Shown here: positions 1-7,009 of the stretch, piece by piece
Position numbering within the stretch: position 1 is the stretch's first letter
Layout: every line of letters begins with the position of its first letter
Assembly (NCBI GenBank): GCA_014337915.1
Contig: QUBU01000010.1
Location: 1-64,000, forward strand
DNA length: 64,000 nt
DNA from: Gammaproteobacteria bacterium
Lineage (GTDB): Bacteria; Pseudomonadota; Gammaproteobacteria; Steroidobacterales; GCA-2729495
Direction of reading: 5' to 3'
Position numbers and translations under genes: made by a program
Notes under the pieces: model-generated
What the model was told of the DNA's origin: nothing
Database searches by the model: none
The model's input: the letters and a program-made list of their open reading frames with translations, nothing else

Positions 1-32
1 GCCGCGGCGCCCGCCGGCTCAGGCCGCGGCCT

Positions 33-51
33 GCCGGCGCCAGGCGCCGGC
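33..51. repeat. perfect inverted repeat, 9-bp arms
   Basis: The arms gccggcgcc and ggcgccggc flank a single A at 42. It is one of five hairpins in the first 390 bases and has no T-run, so it is not a classical terminator. Confidence 0.5.
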
Positions 52-155
52 ACCGGGCAAGCCGGGCGGGCAAGGGCCGCGCCCGGCCCGCGCCATCCAG
101 AGGTGACACAGAGCCGTGAGGCGCGGGCCGGTCACGTCCCTTGCGTGCCCTGGCC

Positions 156-173
156 GATAAGGAGCTCCTTATC
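156..173. repeat. perfect 18-bp palindrome
   Basis: The palindrome gataaggagctccttatc is uninterrupted and self-complementary, with no loop. Its AT content is higher than that of the flanks. It could be a dimeric protein-binding site or a cruciform-forming element. Confidence 0.6.
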
Positions 174-202
174 CGACCTTGCCCTGGCCGGCCCCCGCCT
201 TG

Positions 203-223
203 GGTCGGCGCTGCGCGCCGACC
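203..223. repeat. hairpin, 9-bp stem and 3-nt loop
   Basis: The arms ggtcggcgc and gcgccgacc flank the loop tgc. It abuts the next hairpin at 224 with no gap. Confidence 0.55.
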
Positions 224-247
224 TTGACAGAACGTGCGTTCTGTCAA
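224..247. repeat. hairpin, 10-bp stem and 4-nt loop
   Basis: The arms ttgacagaac and gttctgtcaa flank the loop gtgc. It begins at the base after the previous hairpin, so the two form a tandem stem-loop pair. Confidence 0.6.
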
Positions 248-370
248 CTTGGGCCGGGCTGCACCGAGGCGACACGAGGCGCTGTACCTCCGACGGGAAG
301 CGCCCGCCTCCGGACCTTTTGCTCGCTCAACCTTGGTTGCTCTGCGCAGGCTGGCGCCGGCCGCCCGTCC

Positions 371-388
371 GCCCCCCTGAAGGGGGGC
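371..388. repeat. GC hairpin with TGAA tetraloop
   Basis: A gcccccc/ggggggc stem of seven base pairs flanks tgaa. It resembles the stem of an intrinsic terminator but no T-tract follows on either strand. Confidence 0.5.
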
Positions 389-756
389 TCCCCCAGAGAG
401 AAGAAGGCGCGGCCCGCGCTGCGCGCGCGCCGCGCGAAGAGGCCGGCTCCGGCGGCCTGACGGCCGCCTCCGCCGCCCGAGCGACGCGCGAGGTTGCGCC
501 AGGAGAAGAGATCGCGACCCGGCCCGATCCCCAGTACCCCCTCGACGCGACCTCCAAGCTCGACGACATCGCCTCTCCTTTAGTCGCCGGCCGCGCCACG
601 GCTAAAGGAAGAGCCCGCCTCAACACCCCTCTGCAGCCGAAAACTCGCGTCTGGGATTTTGACCTGCCGATCGAGGGGGGTGACCGGAAGCTCCGGTGGT
701 AAGCTCTGGATCGCGGCTGGGAAAGTCCCAGGCGTACGACGGGAAGGCGTCGGGCT

Positions 757-776
757 GAGGAGTAGTCCCAAAGTGG
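757..776 (+). repeat. toxin-cassette boundary repeat, copy 1
   Basis: The 20-mer gaggagtagtcccaaagtgg contains a TAG at 763-765. The toxin tip opens in the same frame straight after it, with residues Ser-Gln-Ser-Gly. Copy 2 at 2556-2575 differs at one base. At 1697-1705 a shorter 9-base core, gtagtccca, lies at the equivalent junction. In all three places a new toxin tip begins right after the TAG. Confidence 0.7.
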
Positions 777-1230
777 ACCGTCGCTCACCTACGACGGGTC
801 CGAACTCGTTTTCAGGGATGCTGAGGGTGGCGACATCGGCGGATGGCCAGCGAGCTCCGGGCTCCCGGGTACGACACCTGCGGACCAGAACATCGTAGAT
901 GTAGGTCCCATCCCCGAGGGTCCGTGGCAAGTCGACCCAGGCAAGATTGACCGCTTCCGCTGGTACGACCCCCGAGACTGGGATTGGTGGGGGATCGGAA
1001 AGGGAAGCCTCGCGCGCGACGCGTGGGGCGACTGGCGGGTCCCGATCGATCGCGCTCCAGGCAACTCGATCACCGATCGCGGTGGATTCTTCATCCACGG
1101 CGGGCGAACTCCCGGTTCGGCAGGCTGCATCGACCTCTGCAGACTGGATCGGAGCTTCTTCCCGGTGCTTGAGCGGTATCGCGGTGGAGGGCCGATTCCA
1201 CTGACTGTCGACTACCCGGGGTACCCGTAA
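766..1230 (+). pseudogene. orphan toxin tip 1: Tlde1/DUF2778-type L,D-transpeptidase-like domain
   Basis: The frame runs 154 codons from the TAG at 763-765 to TAA at 1228-1230. No ATG, GTG or TTG opens it, so it cannot be translated alone and is read as a displaced C-terminal tip of a larger polymorphic toxin. It begins SQSGPSLTYDGSELVFRD, then has a GPIPEG segment and ends with the domain signature IHGGRTPGSAGCIDLC. The presumed catalytic His (1096-1098) and Cys (1126-1128) are both present. Tlde1-family domains act in the periplasm on peptidoglycan precursors or crosslinks. The last base overlaps the ATG of the following lipoprotein gene, as expected for toxin-immunity coupling. Tip and domain are seen in the sequence; silence is inferred from the missing start codon. 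Confidence 0.7.
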
Positions 1231-1700
1231 TGCGTGCGGGAAACTTCGCGCTGCTGCTCGTCGTGATGGTCGCTCTCCTTGCTTCCGGACTCGCCTGTCG
1301 CGAAACAGACGACGTGTCGTCACTGGTGAATACGGCGCGAGATGGACGGAGTGTGAAGGTTCGCCAAGAGGCCTGTATCCAGCTCGCTGAAGTCCCGGGA
1401 GATGTGGCTTCCGACGCCCTGATTGGGTTCCTTGCCGACGACGAACTCTGGTACTGCGCAGCTCACGGTCTTGGCGAGCGCAAGGAGCCTCGGGCAGTTG
1501 AGCCGCTAATAGAGCGCCTCGACCCTCGCAGCCGGCACGCGCACAAGTTCGTCTGGGCATTAGGCGAGATCGGGGACCCTTCGGCTCTGCAGGCTCTTGA
1601 AGAGATGCGGGGTAAGATCGATGCAACTACAGAGGAGGGTCGTCGTTTGGCGAAGGAGCTAGACGAGGCCATTCTCAAGCTTCGGGGAGCGAATTCGTAG
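1230..1700 (+). CDS. HEAT-repeat lipoprotein, probable immunity protein to tip 1
   Basis: This is a 156-residue protein. It has a lipoprotein signal (hydrophobic stretch then lipobox LASGLAC, lipid Cys near residue 23) and HEAT/PBS-type helical repeats such as VRQEACIQLAEV and AVEPLIERL. The ATG overlaps the stop of tip 1 by one base (TAATG), implying translational coupling. A periplasmic, membrane-anchored immunity protein fits a toxin that acts on the cell wall. Its TAG stop at 1698-1700 lies inside the short boundary motif that opens the next cassette. The lipoprotein and repeat calls come from sequence; the immunity role is inferred from position. Confidence 0.7.
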   Translation: MRAGNFALLLVVMVALLASGLACRETDDVSSLVNTARDGRSVKVRQEACIQLAEVPGDVASDALIGFLADDELWYCAAHGLGERKEPRAVEPLIERLDPRSRHAHKFVWALGEIGDPSALQALEEMRGKIDATTEEGRRLAKELDEAILKLRGANS

Positions 1701-1705
1701 TCCCA
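1697..1705 (+). repeat. toxin-cassette boundary core, short copy
   Basis: The 9-mer gtagtccca matches the core of the 20-mer repeats at 757 and 2556. The TAG is the stop of the HEAT lipoprotein, and the second toxin tip continues in frame straight after it. Nine bases alone would be weak; the identical placement gives it weight. Confidence 0.45.
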
Positions 1706-2226
1706 TGGGCAATCCATCGCACCTGGAGACAACGGTCGGCTGCTGACCGGCAATGAGATCTCGGCCGCACAGACCGTCTGGGTACAACGCACTGCTTGAC
1801 AGCATCTCCGGCTCGCCACTCAATGATGATGGCGTCCTCACTCTTGCCGAGGCGAACTACCACTTCAGGCATGGTGGCGGCCAACCCGTAACCGCGGATC
1901 TCTCGATGATTGACTTCTCGAACCTGAGTGAGGCTGACTTCGGCGAGATCGGCTCTTCCCGGTACCTGAGCCCGGCGTATCCAGACCGTCTTGTCTACGG
2001 GAGCATCCGACTGACGCTAGGCCCAGACCAGACAGTCACAAGCCGGTACGACGTCTACGACTTCGATATCCAAGGCTTCCAGGGAAGCTGGACGTCGCGC
2101 GCGGGCCTGGCGCTGAATGCGAGGACGCTCGGTAGAAACACACTGACGGTACTCGGCAGCGGCGTGGCGGGATCGGGCACTCCCTACCGAATCAACTTCA
2201 TTGGCGTGGGCAGAATTGGGCCTTGA
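1701..2226 (+). pseudogene. orphan Rhs-type toxin tip 2, frameshifted
   Basis: Reading directly after the TAG at 1698-1700 gives a frame with residues PGDNGRLLTGNEISAAQTV that stops at 1797. The protein clearly continues in the +1 frame from about 1780 (GYNALLDSISGSPLNDDG, then LTLAEANYHFRHGGG) to TGA at 2224-2226. One frameshift around 1776-1782 therefore splits it. From memory, the pattern of an NGRL/NEI segment followed by GVLTLAEANYHxR belongs to C-terminal tips of Rhs-type polymorphic toxins. I do not know its activity. There is also no start codon before the shift, so this is a silent, decayed tip. Sequencing error at the shift cannot be excluded. Confidence 0.65.
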
Positions 2227-2228
2227 CC

Positions 2229-2564
2229 ATGAGTTTCGTACGAGTTGCGATCGTGTTCCTATCTGTCGCCATCGCAGGAATTGGCTGCGGAGGCGAGATC
2301 TCCGAAGACGTAGCAAGGCGGATCGCGGAGGATCGATTCACGAGCTACTGCAAGGACTTCTCGATCGATGTAAATCTACTCGAGGGACCGCGTCGGATCC
2401 GTGCCTCTGATCCGGGTTACGTATTCGAGTGGGTCGCCTCCGCCGAGGCTGGGCCGGTGGCGATCGAAGTTTGGGTGTCCGACTCCGGAAGAGCTGAAGT
2501 TGGCGTCGGTCCTGGAATCGATCGATTGGAGGGAACGCAGCAACGGGACACACAAGAGGAGTAG
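2229..2564 (+). CDS. small lipoprotein, probable immunity protein to tip 2
   Basis: The protein has 111 residues from the ATG at 2229. A TTG at 2223 is an alternative that would overlap the toxin stop. It starts with a hydrophobic segment ending in the lipobox-like AIAGIGC, followed by a soluble domain of about 85 residues that I do not recognise. It follows tip 2 with only a few bases between, the usual order for toxin then immunity. Its stop TAG (2562-2564) is part of the second full boundary repeat. Immunity is inferred from position and export signal. Confidence 0.6.
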   Translation: MSFVRVAIVFLSVAIAGIGCGGEISEDVARRIAEDRFTSYCKDFSIDVNLLEGPRRIRASDPGYVFEWVASAEAGPVAIEVWVSDSGRAEVGVGPGIDRLEGTQQRDTQEE

Positions 2565-2575
2565 TCCCAGAGTGG
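2556..2575 (+). repeat. toxin-cassette boundary repeat, copy 2
   Basis: The 20-mer gaggagtagtcccagagtgg is 19/20 identical to 757-776. It contains the stop codon of the preceding lipoprotein and is followed in frame by Ser-Gln-Ser-Gly, as in copy 1. Confidence 0.7.
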
Positions 2576-3102
2576 TCAGCCTGAGCGGCCGCAAGAGCAG
2601 GAGGAGTCGGCCGATCCGATTTGCAACGCGTCAGGCCTGGGCGGCGGTGGCCGGACCCTAAGTCAGCGAGCGGACCTGGCTCGTCTCCAGGCACTCGGCG
2701 GTGTAGTGGGAGGCGCCTTTCTCGGTCGCCTGCCTGGGGCTGTCCTCGGCTATGCCGCCGCGATCGGCTACAACGCATACGGTTTACGTGCGGGCGGTGC
2801 ATTGGTACAGGGCGGGAGTCAGCAGGGAAACTTAGCGTACGGTGCAGTCGCCCAAGGTCTTGGAATTCCGTTCCCGGTGGCACAAAGGTTTGCAGGCTTC
2901 TACGAGCAGTACGGGAATTTTCAGTGGGGACAGTTTACTCAATTGATTCGAGATGCCGGCGAAGCGCAGGAGGGCGTCTGCTGACCATCGAATCAATTGA
3001 GTAAACTGTCCCCACTGAAACACCGCACCGACTGAGGAGTTCTTCTACGACAGTCTGGGGCGGCTCGATTACTCCCAGTGCGCCGGGGCGCAGCCGCTGT
3101 GA
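2565..3102 (+). pseudogene. orphan toxin tip 3, interrupted by a REPIN-like element
   Basis: After the TAG at 2562-2564 the frame reads SQSGQPERPQEQEE and then a Gly/Ala-rich hydrophobic region (GGVVGGAFLGRLPGAVLGYA) and IPFPVAQRFAGFYEQYGN. At about 2918 it enters the inverted repeat and stops at 2982-2984. Beyond the repeat, another frame reads TAPTEEFFYDSLGRLDYSQC and ends at TGA 3100-3102. Removing 103 bases (2918-3020) joins both parts into one 144-residue frame, so the element most likely inserted into an intact tip. No start codon opens the tip. I do not recognise the domain; the hydrophobic centre could indicate membrane activity, which is speculation. No immunity gene is visible before the kinase. 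Confidence 0.55.
2919..3020. repeat. REPIN-like inverted repeat, 32-bp perfect arms
   Basis: The arms 2919-2950 and 2989-3020 are perfect reverse complements of 32 bases separated by 38 bases. Each contains the word ggggacagtttactcaattg. From memory, such gggGACAGTTTACT words occur beside REP-associated tyrosine transposases (RAYT, IS200-like Y1 family) in proteobacteria. A pair of inverted copies matches a REPIN, which is mobilised in trans. No transposase gene is in the window. Confidence 0.65.
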
Positions 3103-3327
3103 TGCGGCCCGCCAAGAGACGGCGGAAACTGCCCGAGTAGGCGAGGCCACTGCTCCTGCCGCCAGTGCGAAAATGCGCCGGAATGGGCGGAGTGGGCCGG
3201 ATGCAGCTGGTCCAAGCCCTCGCGATGCAGCCGATCCGCGAGGCGGATCACAGAATCCCCGGGGGCCTGGGAATTATGCTCGATGACGCGTTGGCGGCCG
3301 CATTTGCGGCCGCGGTTGTGTCGAGCC
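3103..3327. other. intergenic, no gene seen
   Basis: Between the end of tip 3 and the kinase I see no credible coding region. It contains two gcggccgc octamers at 3294-3301 and 3306-3313 separated by attt, which can form an 8-bp hairpin. The kinase promoter should lie here but I see no clear -35/-10 pair. Confidence 0.35.
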
Positions 3328-4653
3328 TTGACGGACGCCGAGACCGCTGCCGCAGCCGCGACCCCGGCCATGGGGACCGACCCTGGCCCGGTGCCGGAGC
3401 GCATCGGCAAGTACGTCATCGTCAACGAGGTCGGCCGCGGCAGTACCGGCACGGTGTACCTGTCGCACGACCCGTTCTTCAAGCGCGACGTCGCCATCAA
3501 GGTCTACAACATCGTCACCGACGAGGATCCCGAGCGCGCGAAGATCGCCCGCAAGATGTTCTTCAACGAGGCGCGCATGGTCGGGATGCTGCAGCATCCG
3601 AACATCCTGCCGATCTACGACGCGGGCGAGGAGGGCGGGCGCTACTACGTCGTCATGGAACACGTGCAGGGCGCGCGCACGCTGGCGGCCTACTGCCGGC
3701 CGGACAACTTGCTGCGGGTCGACGATGTCGTCAAGATCGTCTACAAGTGCGCGCGTGCGCTGCAGTACGCCCACAAGCGCGGCGTCATCCACCGCGACAT
3801 CAAGCCGAGCAACATCATGCTGATGCGCGACAACGACGTGCGCATCATCGACTTCGGCATCGCCCTGCTGCGCGATGCGGATGTATCGCGGATCGAGGGC
3901 ATCGCCGGCTCGCCGAGCTACATGTCGCCGGAGCAGGTGGAGTCCGCCGAGATTACGCCGGCCTCCGACATCTACTCCCTGGGCGCGGTGATGTACGAAC
4001 TGCTGACCGGGTTCCGGCCGTTCCGCGCCAGCACCCTGTCGCGGCTGCTCAACCAGATCGTCTACGCCACGCCGCCGCCGCTGCACACGCTGCGCGAGGG
4101 CATCCCCGACGAACTGGAGCAGGCGGTGATGGCAGTGCTGGCCAAGGCCCCGGCGACACGCATCAATGGCGCGGAACTCGCCGCGCGCCTCACGCGGATC
4201 TACCAGCAGCTGCGCCAGGAGTACGCCAAGGTCGACAACCAGGAACACTTCGACCAGCTGCGGCGCCTGAGCTTCTTCCACGACTTCTCCGGCTCCGAGA
4301 TCTGGGAACTGCTGCGCGCCAGCGAGTGGCGCGAGTACAGCGGCGGCGACGAGATCGTCCGCGAGGGGGAGATGGACGACCGCTTTTACGTCATCGTCGC
4401 CGGCGGTGTCCGCGTCGAGATGAACGGCCAGGCGGTGGGCGTGCTGGGCGAGGGCGACTGCTTCGGCGAAAGCAGCTACGTGGGCGGCGTGAAGCGCAAT
4501 TCGACGATCCGCGCCGAGGAGCCCGTCACCGTGCTGAGCGTCAGCGCCACGCTGCTGGAGCAGGTGTCCACCGACTGCCAGCTGCGCTTCAACAAGGTGT
4601 TCCTGCGCTCGCTGATCCGCCGCCTGCAGGGATCCAACGGTACCCGCACCTGA
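3328..4653 (+). CDS. Ser/Thr protein kinase with C-terminal cyclic-nucleotide-binding domain
   Basis: The protein has about 441 residues. The kinase domain starts near residue 26 with GRGSTG loop, VAIKVY Lys, HRDIKPSN catalytic loop (Asp near 157), IDFG (near 175) and SPSYMSPEQ activation-loop end. A linker leads to a cNMP-binding domain (about 315-425) with FGESSYVGG and the RNST segment where cAMP/cGMP phosphate binds. No membrane segment is seen, so it should be cytosolic, with kinase activity probably gated by a cyclic nucleotide. Start is uncertain: TTG at 3328 fits codon usage (the codons before it look less typical), ATG at 3283 would add 15 residues across a palindrome, and ATG at 3370 is also possible. 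Substrates are unknown. The gene is convergent with xseB. Confidence 0.85.
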   Translation: MTDAETAAAAATPAMGTDPGPVPERIGKYVIVNEVGRGSTGTVYLSHDPFFKRDVAIKVYNIVTDEDPERAKIARKMFFNEARMVGMLQHPNILPIYDAGEEGGRYYVVMEHVQGARTLAAYCRPDNLLRVDDVVKIVYKCARALQYAHKRGVIHRDIKPSNIMLMRDNDVRIIDFGIALLRDADVSRIEGIAGSPSYMSPEQVESAEITPASDIYSLGAVMYELLTGFRPFRASTLSRLLNQIVYATPPPLHTLREGIPDELEQAVMAVLAKAPATRINGAELAARLTRIYQQLRQEYAKVDNQEHFDQLRRLSFFHDFSGSEIWELLRASEWREYSGGDEIVREGEMDDRFYVIVAGGVRVEMNGQAVGVLGEGDCFGESSYVGGVKRNSTIRAEEPVTVLSVSATLLEQVSTDCQLRFNKVFLRSLIRRLQGSNGTRT

Positions 4654-4673
4654 GCCGCAGCTTCCGGCGCGCT

Positions 4674-4949
4674 TCAGTCGTCCTGGTCTTCGTCCGGTTC
4701 TGCTTCCGGCTCGCGCCCGGCCAGGGTCTCCGGGTCCAGGTCGCGCAGTTCGTTGCCCATCAGCAGCTGCACGCGCTGCTCCGCATCCTGCAGCGCGGCC
4801 TGGCAGTCGCGGCTGAGGCGTACACCGCGCTCGAACTGCTTCAGTGATTTCTCCAGCGGCAGGTCCGCGGCTTCCAGCTGCTCGACGATGTCCTCGAGTT
4901 CGGCGAGGGACTTCTCGAGATCGATGCGTGGTCGTCGGGAATCCGTCAT
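4674..4949 (-). CDS. xseB: exodeoxyribonuclease VII small subunit
   Basis: This 91-residue acidic protein matches Xse[40 protein letters not shown] and an Asp/Glu-rich tail. It binds the large subunit XseA to form the nuclease that degrades single-stranded DNA. The ATG at 4949 places the conserved motif at the usual distance from the N-terminus; a longer frame upstream has no matching residues. The isoprenoid genes that often follow xseB (ispA, dxs) are absent here; the convergent kinase follows instead. Confidence 0.9.
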   Translation of the reverse strand: MTDSRRPRIDLEKSLAELEDIVEQLEAADLPLEKSLKQFERGVRLSRDCQAALQDAEQRVQLLMGNELRDLDPETLAGREPEAEPDEDQDD

Positions 4950-5044
4950 GGCGATCGGGCCTTGCTGCAGACGCCGGCTAACTTCGCACAGGGGTCCAGG
5001 CCGGTCAATCGCCGCGCAGCCGCGTGTATAGTGGGCCACCCGAT

Positions 5045-5074
5045 TTGACAGCCCGGTCCCGGGCTGCCTATATT
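5045..5074 (+). promoter_or_regulatory. sigma70-type promoter for the rubrerythrin operon
   Basis: TTGACA at 5045-5050 and TATATT at 5069-5074 are separated by 18 bases. The downstream leader to the GTG at 5143 is unusually AT-rich for this genome. This is the best promoter match in the window. Confidence 0.7.
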
Positions 5075-5142
5075 TGGATCAATTCTAATTTCTAGTTTTT
5101 CCGGCCCGCATGGGCCAGTCCAGCCAGTCGAGGAGATGACCA

Positions 5143-5562
5143 GTGAAGCTCAAGGGAAGCAAGACCGAGCAGAACCTGAAGGACGCGTTTTCCGGCGAGT
5201 CCCAGGCCAACCGCCGCTACCTGTATTTCGCACTGAAGGCCGACGTCGAGGGCCACAACGACGTCGCCGCGGTGTTCCGTTCCACGGCCGAGGGCGAGAC
5301 CGGCCATGCCCATGGCCACCTCGAGTACCTCGAGGCCGTCGGTGATCCGGCCACCGGCCTGCCGATCGGCGAGACCAGCGCCAACCTCAAGGCCGCCATC
5401 GCCGGCGAGACCCACGAATACACCGACATGTACCCGGGCATGGCCAAGGCCGCCCGTGACGAGGGTTTCGGGGAGATCGCCGACTGGTTCGAGACGCTGG
5501 CCAAGGCCGAGCGTTCCCACGCCAACCGCTTCCAGAAGGCACTGGATACCCTGGGCCGTTAG
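5143..5562 (+). CDS. rubrerythrin (diiron domain only)
   Basis: The 139-residue protein is a ferritin-like four-helix bundle with diiron ligand motifs such as [23 protein letters not shown] and AGETHEY. It lacks the C-terminal rubredoxin domain of classical rubrerythrins, so it resembles sulerythrin-type forms. The family reduces hydrogen peroxide. The GTG start is supported by GAGGAG at 5130-5135, seven bases upstream. It heads an operon with an Fe-S oxidoreductase and a DUF3501 protein, so electrons may come from that partner instead of a fused rubredoxin. That is inference. Confidence 0.9.
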   Translation: MKLKGSKTEQNLKDAFSGESQANRRYLYFALKADVEGHNDVAAVFRSTAEGETGHAHGHLEYLEAVGDPATGLPIGETSANLKAAIAGETHEYTDMYPGMAKAARDEGFGEIADWFETLAKAERSHANRFQKALDTLGR

Positions 5563-5583
5563 TCCCTGACCGATCCCCCGGCT

Positions 5584-5603
5584 GCGGTGCCGCCCGGCAC
5601 CGC
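5584..5603 (+). repeat. intercistronic hairpin in the rubrerythrin operon
   Basis: The stem gcggtgcc/ggcaccgc, eight base pairs with loop gccc, lies between the rubrerythrin and Fe-S protein genes. No T-run follows, so it is more likely an mRNA-stabilising or processing element than a full terminator. Confidence 0.35.
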
Positions 5604-5664
5604 GGCTGGCGGGGTTCCCCTGCACTGGCCGGACGCGAGCCGGCGCCCGGCGCCGGAGAGATGC

Positions 5665-7005
5665 ATGGCGGACAAGCCCCATCGCGAGGGCAGCCTCGAG
5701 GCTGCGAAGCGCCACCCGCTCGACTGGCAGAGCGAGGCCTTCTACGACCCCACCGCGCTCGACGCCGAGCTGGAGCGCGTGTTCGAGATCTGCCATGGCT
5801 GCCGGCGCTGCTTCAGCCTGTGCAACGCCTTCCCGACGCTGTTCGACGCCATCGATGCCACCGACAGCGGTGAGCTCGAGGGCGTGCCGAAGCCGGTGTA
5901 CTGGGAGGTCGTCGACCACTGCTACCTCTGCGACCTCTGCTTCATGACCAAGTGCCCCTACGTGCCACCGCACCCGTGGAACGTGGACTTTCCGCATCTG
6001 ATGCTGCGCGCCAAGGCCAAGCGCTTCCGCGACGCGGGTGCCCCGCTGCGTGACCGCGTGCTGGCTGCGACGGACGCGGTCGGCAACCTGGCGGGCATCC
6101 CGGTGGTCGCCGAAGTGGTCAATGCCGTCAATTCGACCGCCATCGGCCGCGCGGCCCTGCAGGCGACGCTCGGCGTGGCGCGCGACGCGCCGCTGCCGCG
6201 CTACGAATCGAAGACCGCCCGCCAGCGCCTCGGCCAGGAGCGGCCCGCACCGGCGACCGCCACCGGGGAGGCGGGCGGCACCAGCGGGCGCGTGGTCCTG
6301 TTCACCACCTGTTACGGCAACCGCAACCTGCCGTCGATGTGCGAGGACCTGGTGGCTGTCTACGAGCACAACGGCATCGAGGTGCAGCTCGCCGGCCGTG
6401 AGACCTGCTGCGGCATGCCGCGGCTGGAACTCGGCGACCTGCAGTCGGTGGCCCGTGCCAGGGAGGTCAATGTGCCGGAACTGGCGGCCTGGGTGCGCAA
6501 GGGCTACGACATCGTCGCGCCGATTCCCTCCTGCGTGCTGATGTTCCGCCAGGAGCTGCCGCTGATGTTTCCCGACGACGCGGAGGTGCGCCTGGTGGCC
6601 GATGCGTTCCGCGATCCCTTCGAATACCTGGTGCTGCGGCAGAAGGCCGGGAAGCTGCGCATGGATTTCAGCACCGCGCTCGGCAAGGTCGCCTACCACG
6701 TGCCCTGCCACCAGCGGGTGCAGAACGTCGGGCCGAAGACCCGCGAGGTCCTCGAGTGGATACCGGGCACGGAACTGCTGTCGGTCGAGCGCTGCTCGGG
6801 ACATGACGGTACCTACGGTGTCAAGCAGCGCTTCCGCGCCGCCTCCCTGAAGATCGCCGCGCCAGTGGTCAACCGGGTGAAGGATGCCGATGCCGTAGCG
6901 TTCACCAGCGACTGCCCGATGGCGGGCGCGCAGATCGCCGGGCAGCTACCCGAGGACAACTACGCCCATCCCTTCACGCTGCTGCGCCGGGCCTACGGGA
7001 TCTGA
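5665..7005 (+). CDS. Fe-S oxidoreductase, GlpC/heterodisulfide-reductase-like
   Basis: The protein has 446 residues. Two N-terminal Cys clusters (CHGCRRCFSLCNAFP and CYLCDLCFMTKCPYVPPH) should bind [4Fe-4S] centres. Two CCG-type segments follow: LAGRETCCGMP, and VPCHQRVQN with ERCSGHDGTYG, where the second Cys of the usual CCG pair is Ser-Gly as in GlpC-like proteins. There are no membrane helices. It probably passes electrons to or from the rubrerythrin encoded upstream. ATG at 5665 has a purine-rich ggagag just before it. The DUF3501 gene starts four bases after its stop, so the two are surely cotranscribed. The physiological donor is unknown. Confidence 0.85.
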   Translation: MADKPHREGSLEAAKRHPLDWQSEAFYDPTALDAELERVFEICHGCRRCFSLCNAFPTLFDAIDATDSGELEGVPKPVYWEVVDHCYLCDLCFMTKCPYVPPHPWNVDFPHLMLRAKAKRFRDAGAPLRDRVLAATDAVGNLAGIPVVAEVVNAVNSTAIGRAALQATLGVARDAPLPRYESKTARQRLGQERPAPATATGEAGGTSGRVVLFTTCYGNRNLPSMCEDLVAVYEHNGIEVQLAGRETCCGMPRLELGDLQSVARAREVNVPELAAWVRKGYDIVAPIPSCVLMFRQELPLMFPDDAEVRLVADAFRDPFEYLVLRQKAGKLRMDFSTALGKVAYHVPCHQRVQNVGPKTREVLEWIPGTELLSVERCSGHDGTYGVKQRFRAASLKIAAPVVNRVKDADAVAFTSDCPMAGAQIAGQLPEDNYAHPFTLLRRAYGI

Positions 7006-7009
7006 AGCC

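Larger units (their letters stand above)
1..700. other. hairpin-rich stretch with no convincing gene
   Basis: I find no protein with recognisable motifs here. The open frames are low-complexity Arg/Ala/Pro/Gly translations typical of chance frames in GC-rich DNA. The stretch is dominated by short perfect inverted repeats, listed separately, and by repeated short words such as gggcaag near 55-75 and ccttg around 178-225. It may be the degraded edge of a mobile or Rhs-type locus lying to the left of the window. That is inference from its position beside the toxin tips. Confidence 0.4.

Noticed and set aside
224..247. Integron attC site
   Set aside because: The hairpin lacks the conserved core sites at proper spacing, and no integrase or gene cassette is present.
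371..388. Rho-independent terminator
   Set aside because: The stem is right but no T-tract follows on either strand, and no gene ends just before it.
103..702. Open frame of 199 codons at the left edge
   Set aside because: It reads as low-complexity Arg/Ala/Pro sequence with no recognisable domain, crosses several hairpins, and has no ribosome binding site.
3165..4847. Long open frame over the kinase in another frame
   Set aside because: It is an Arg/Pro/Ala-rich shadow of the kinase gene with no domain. The kinase frame shows intact HRD and DFG motifs.
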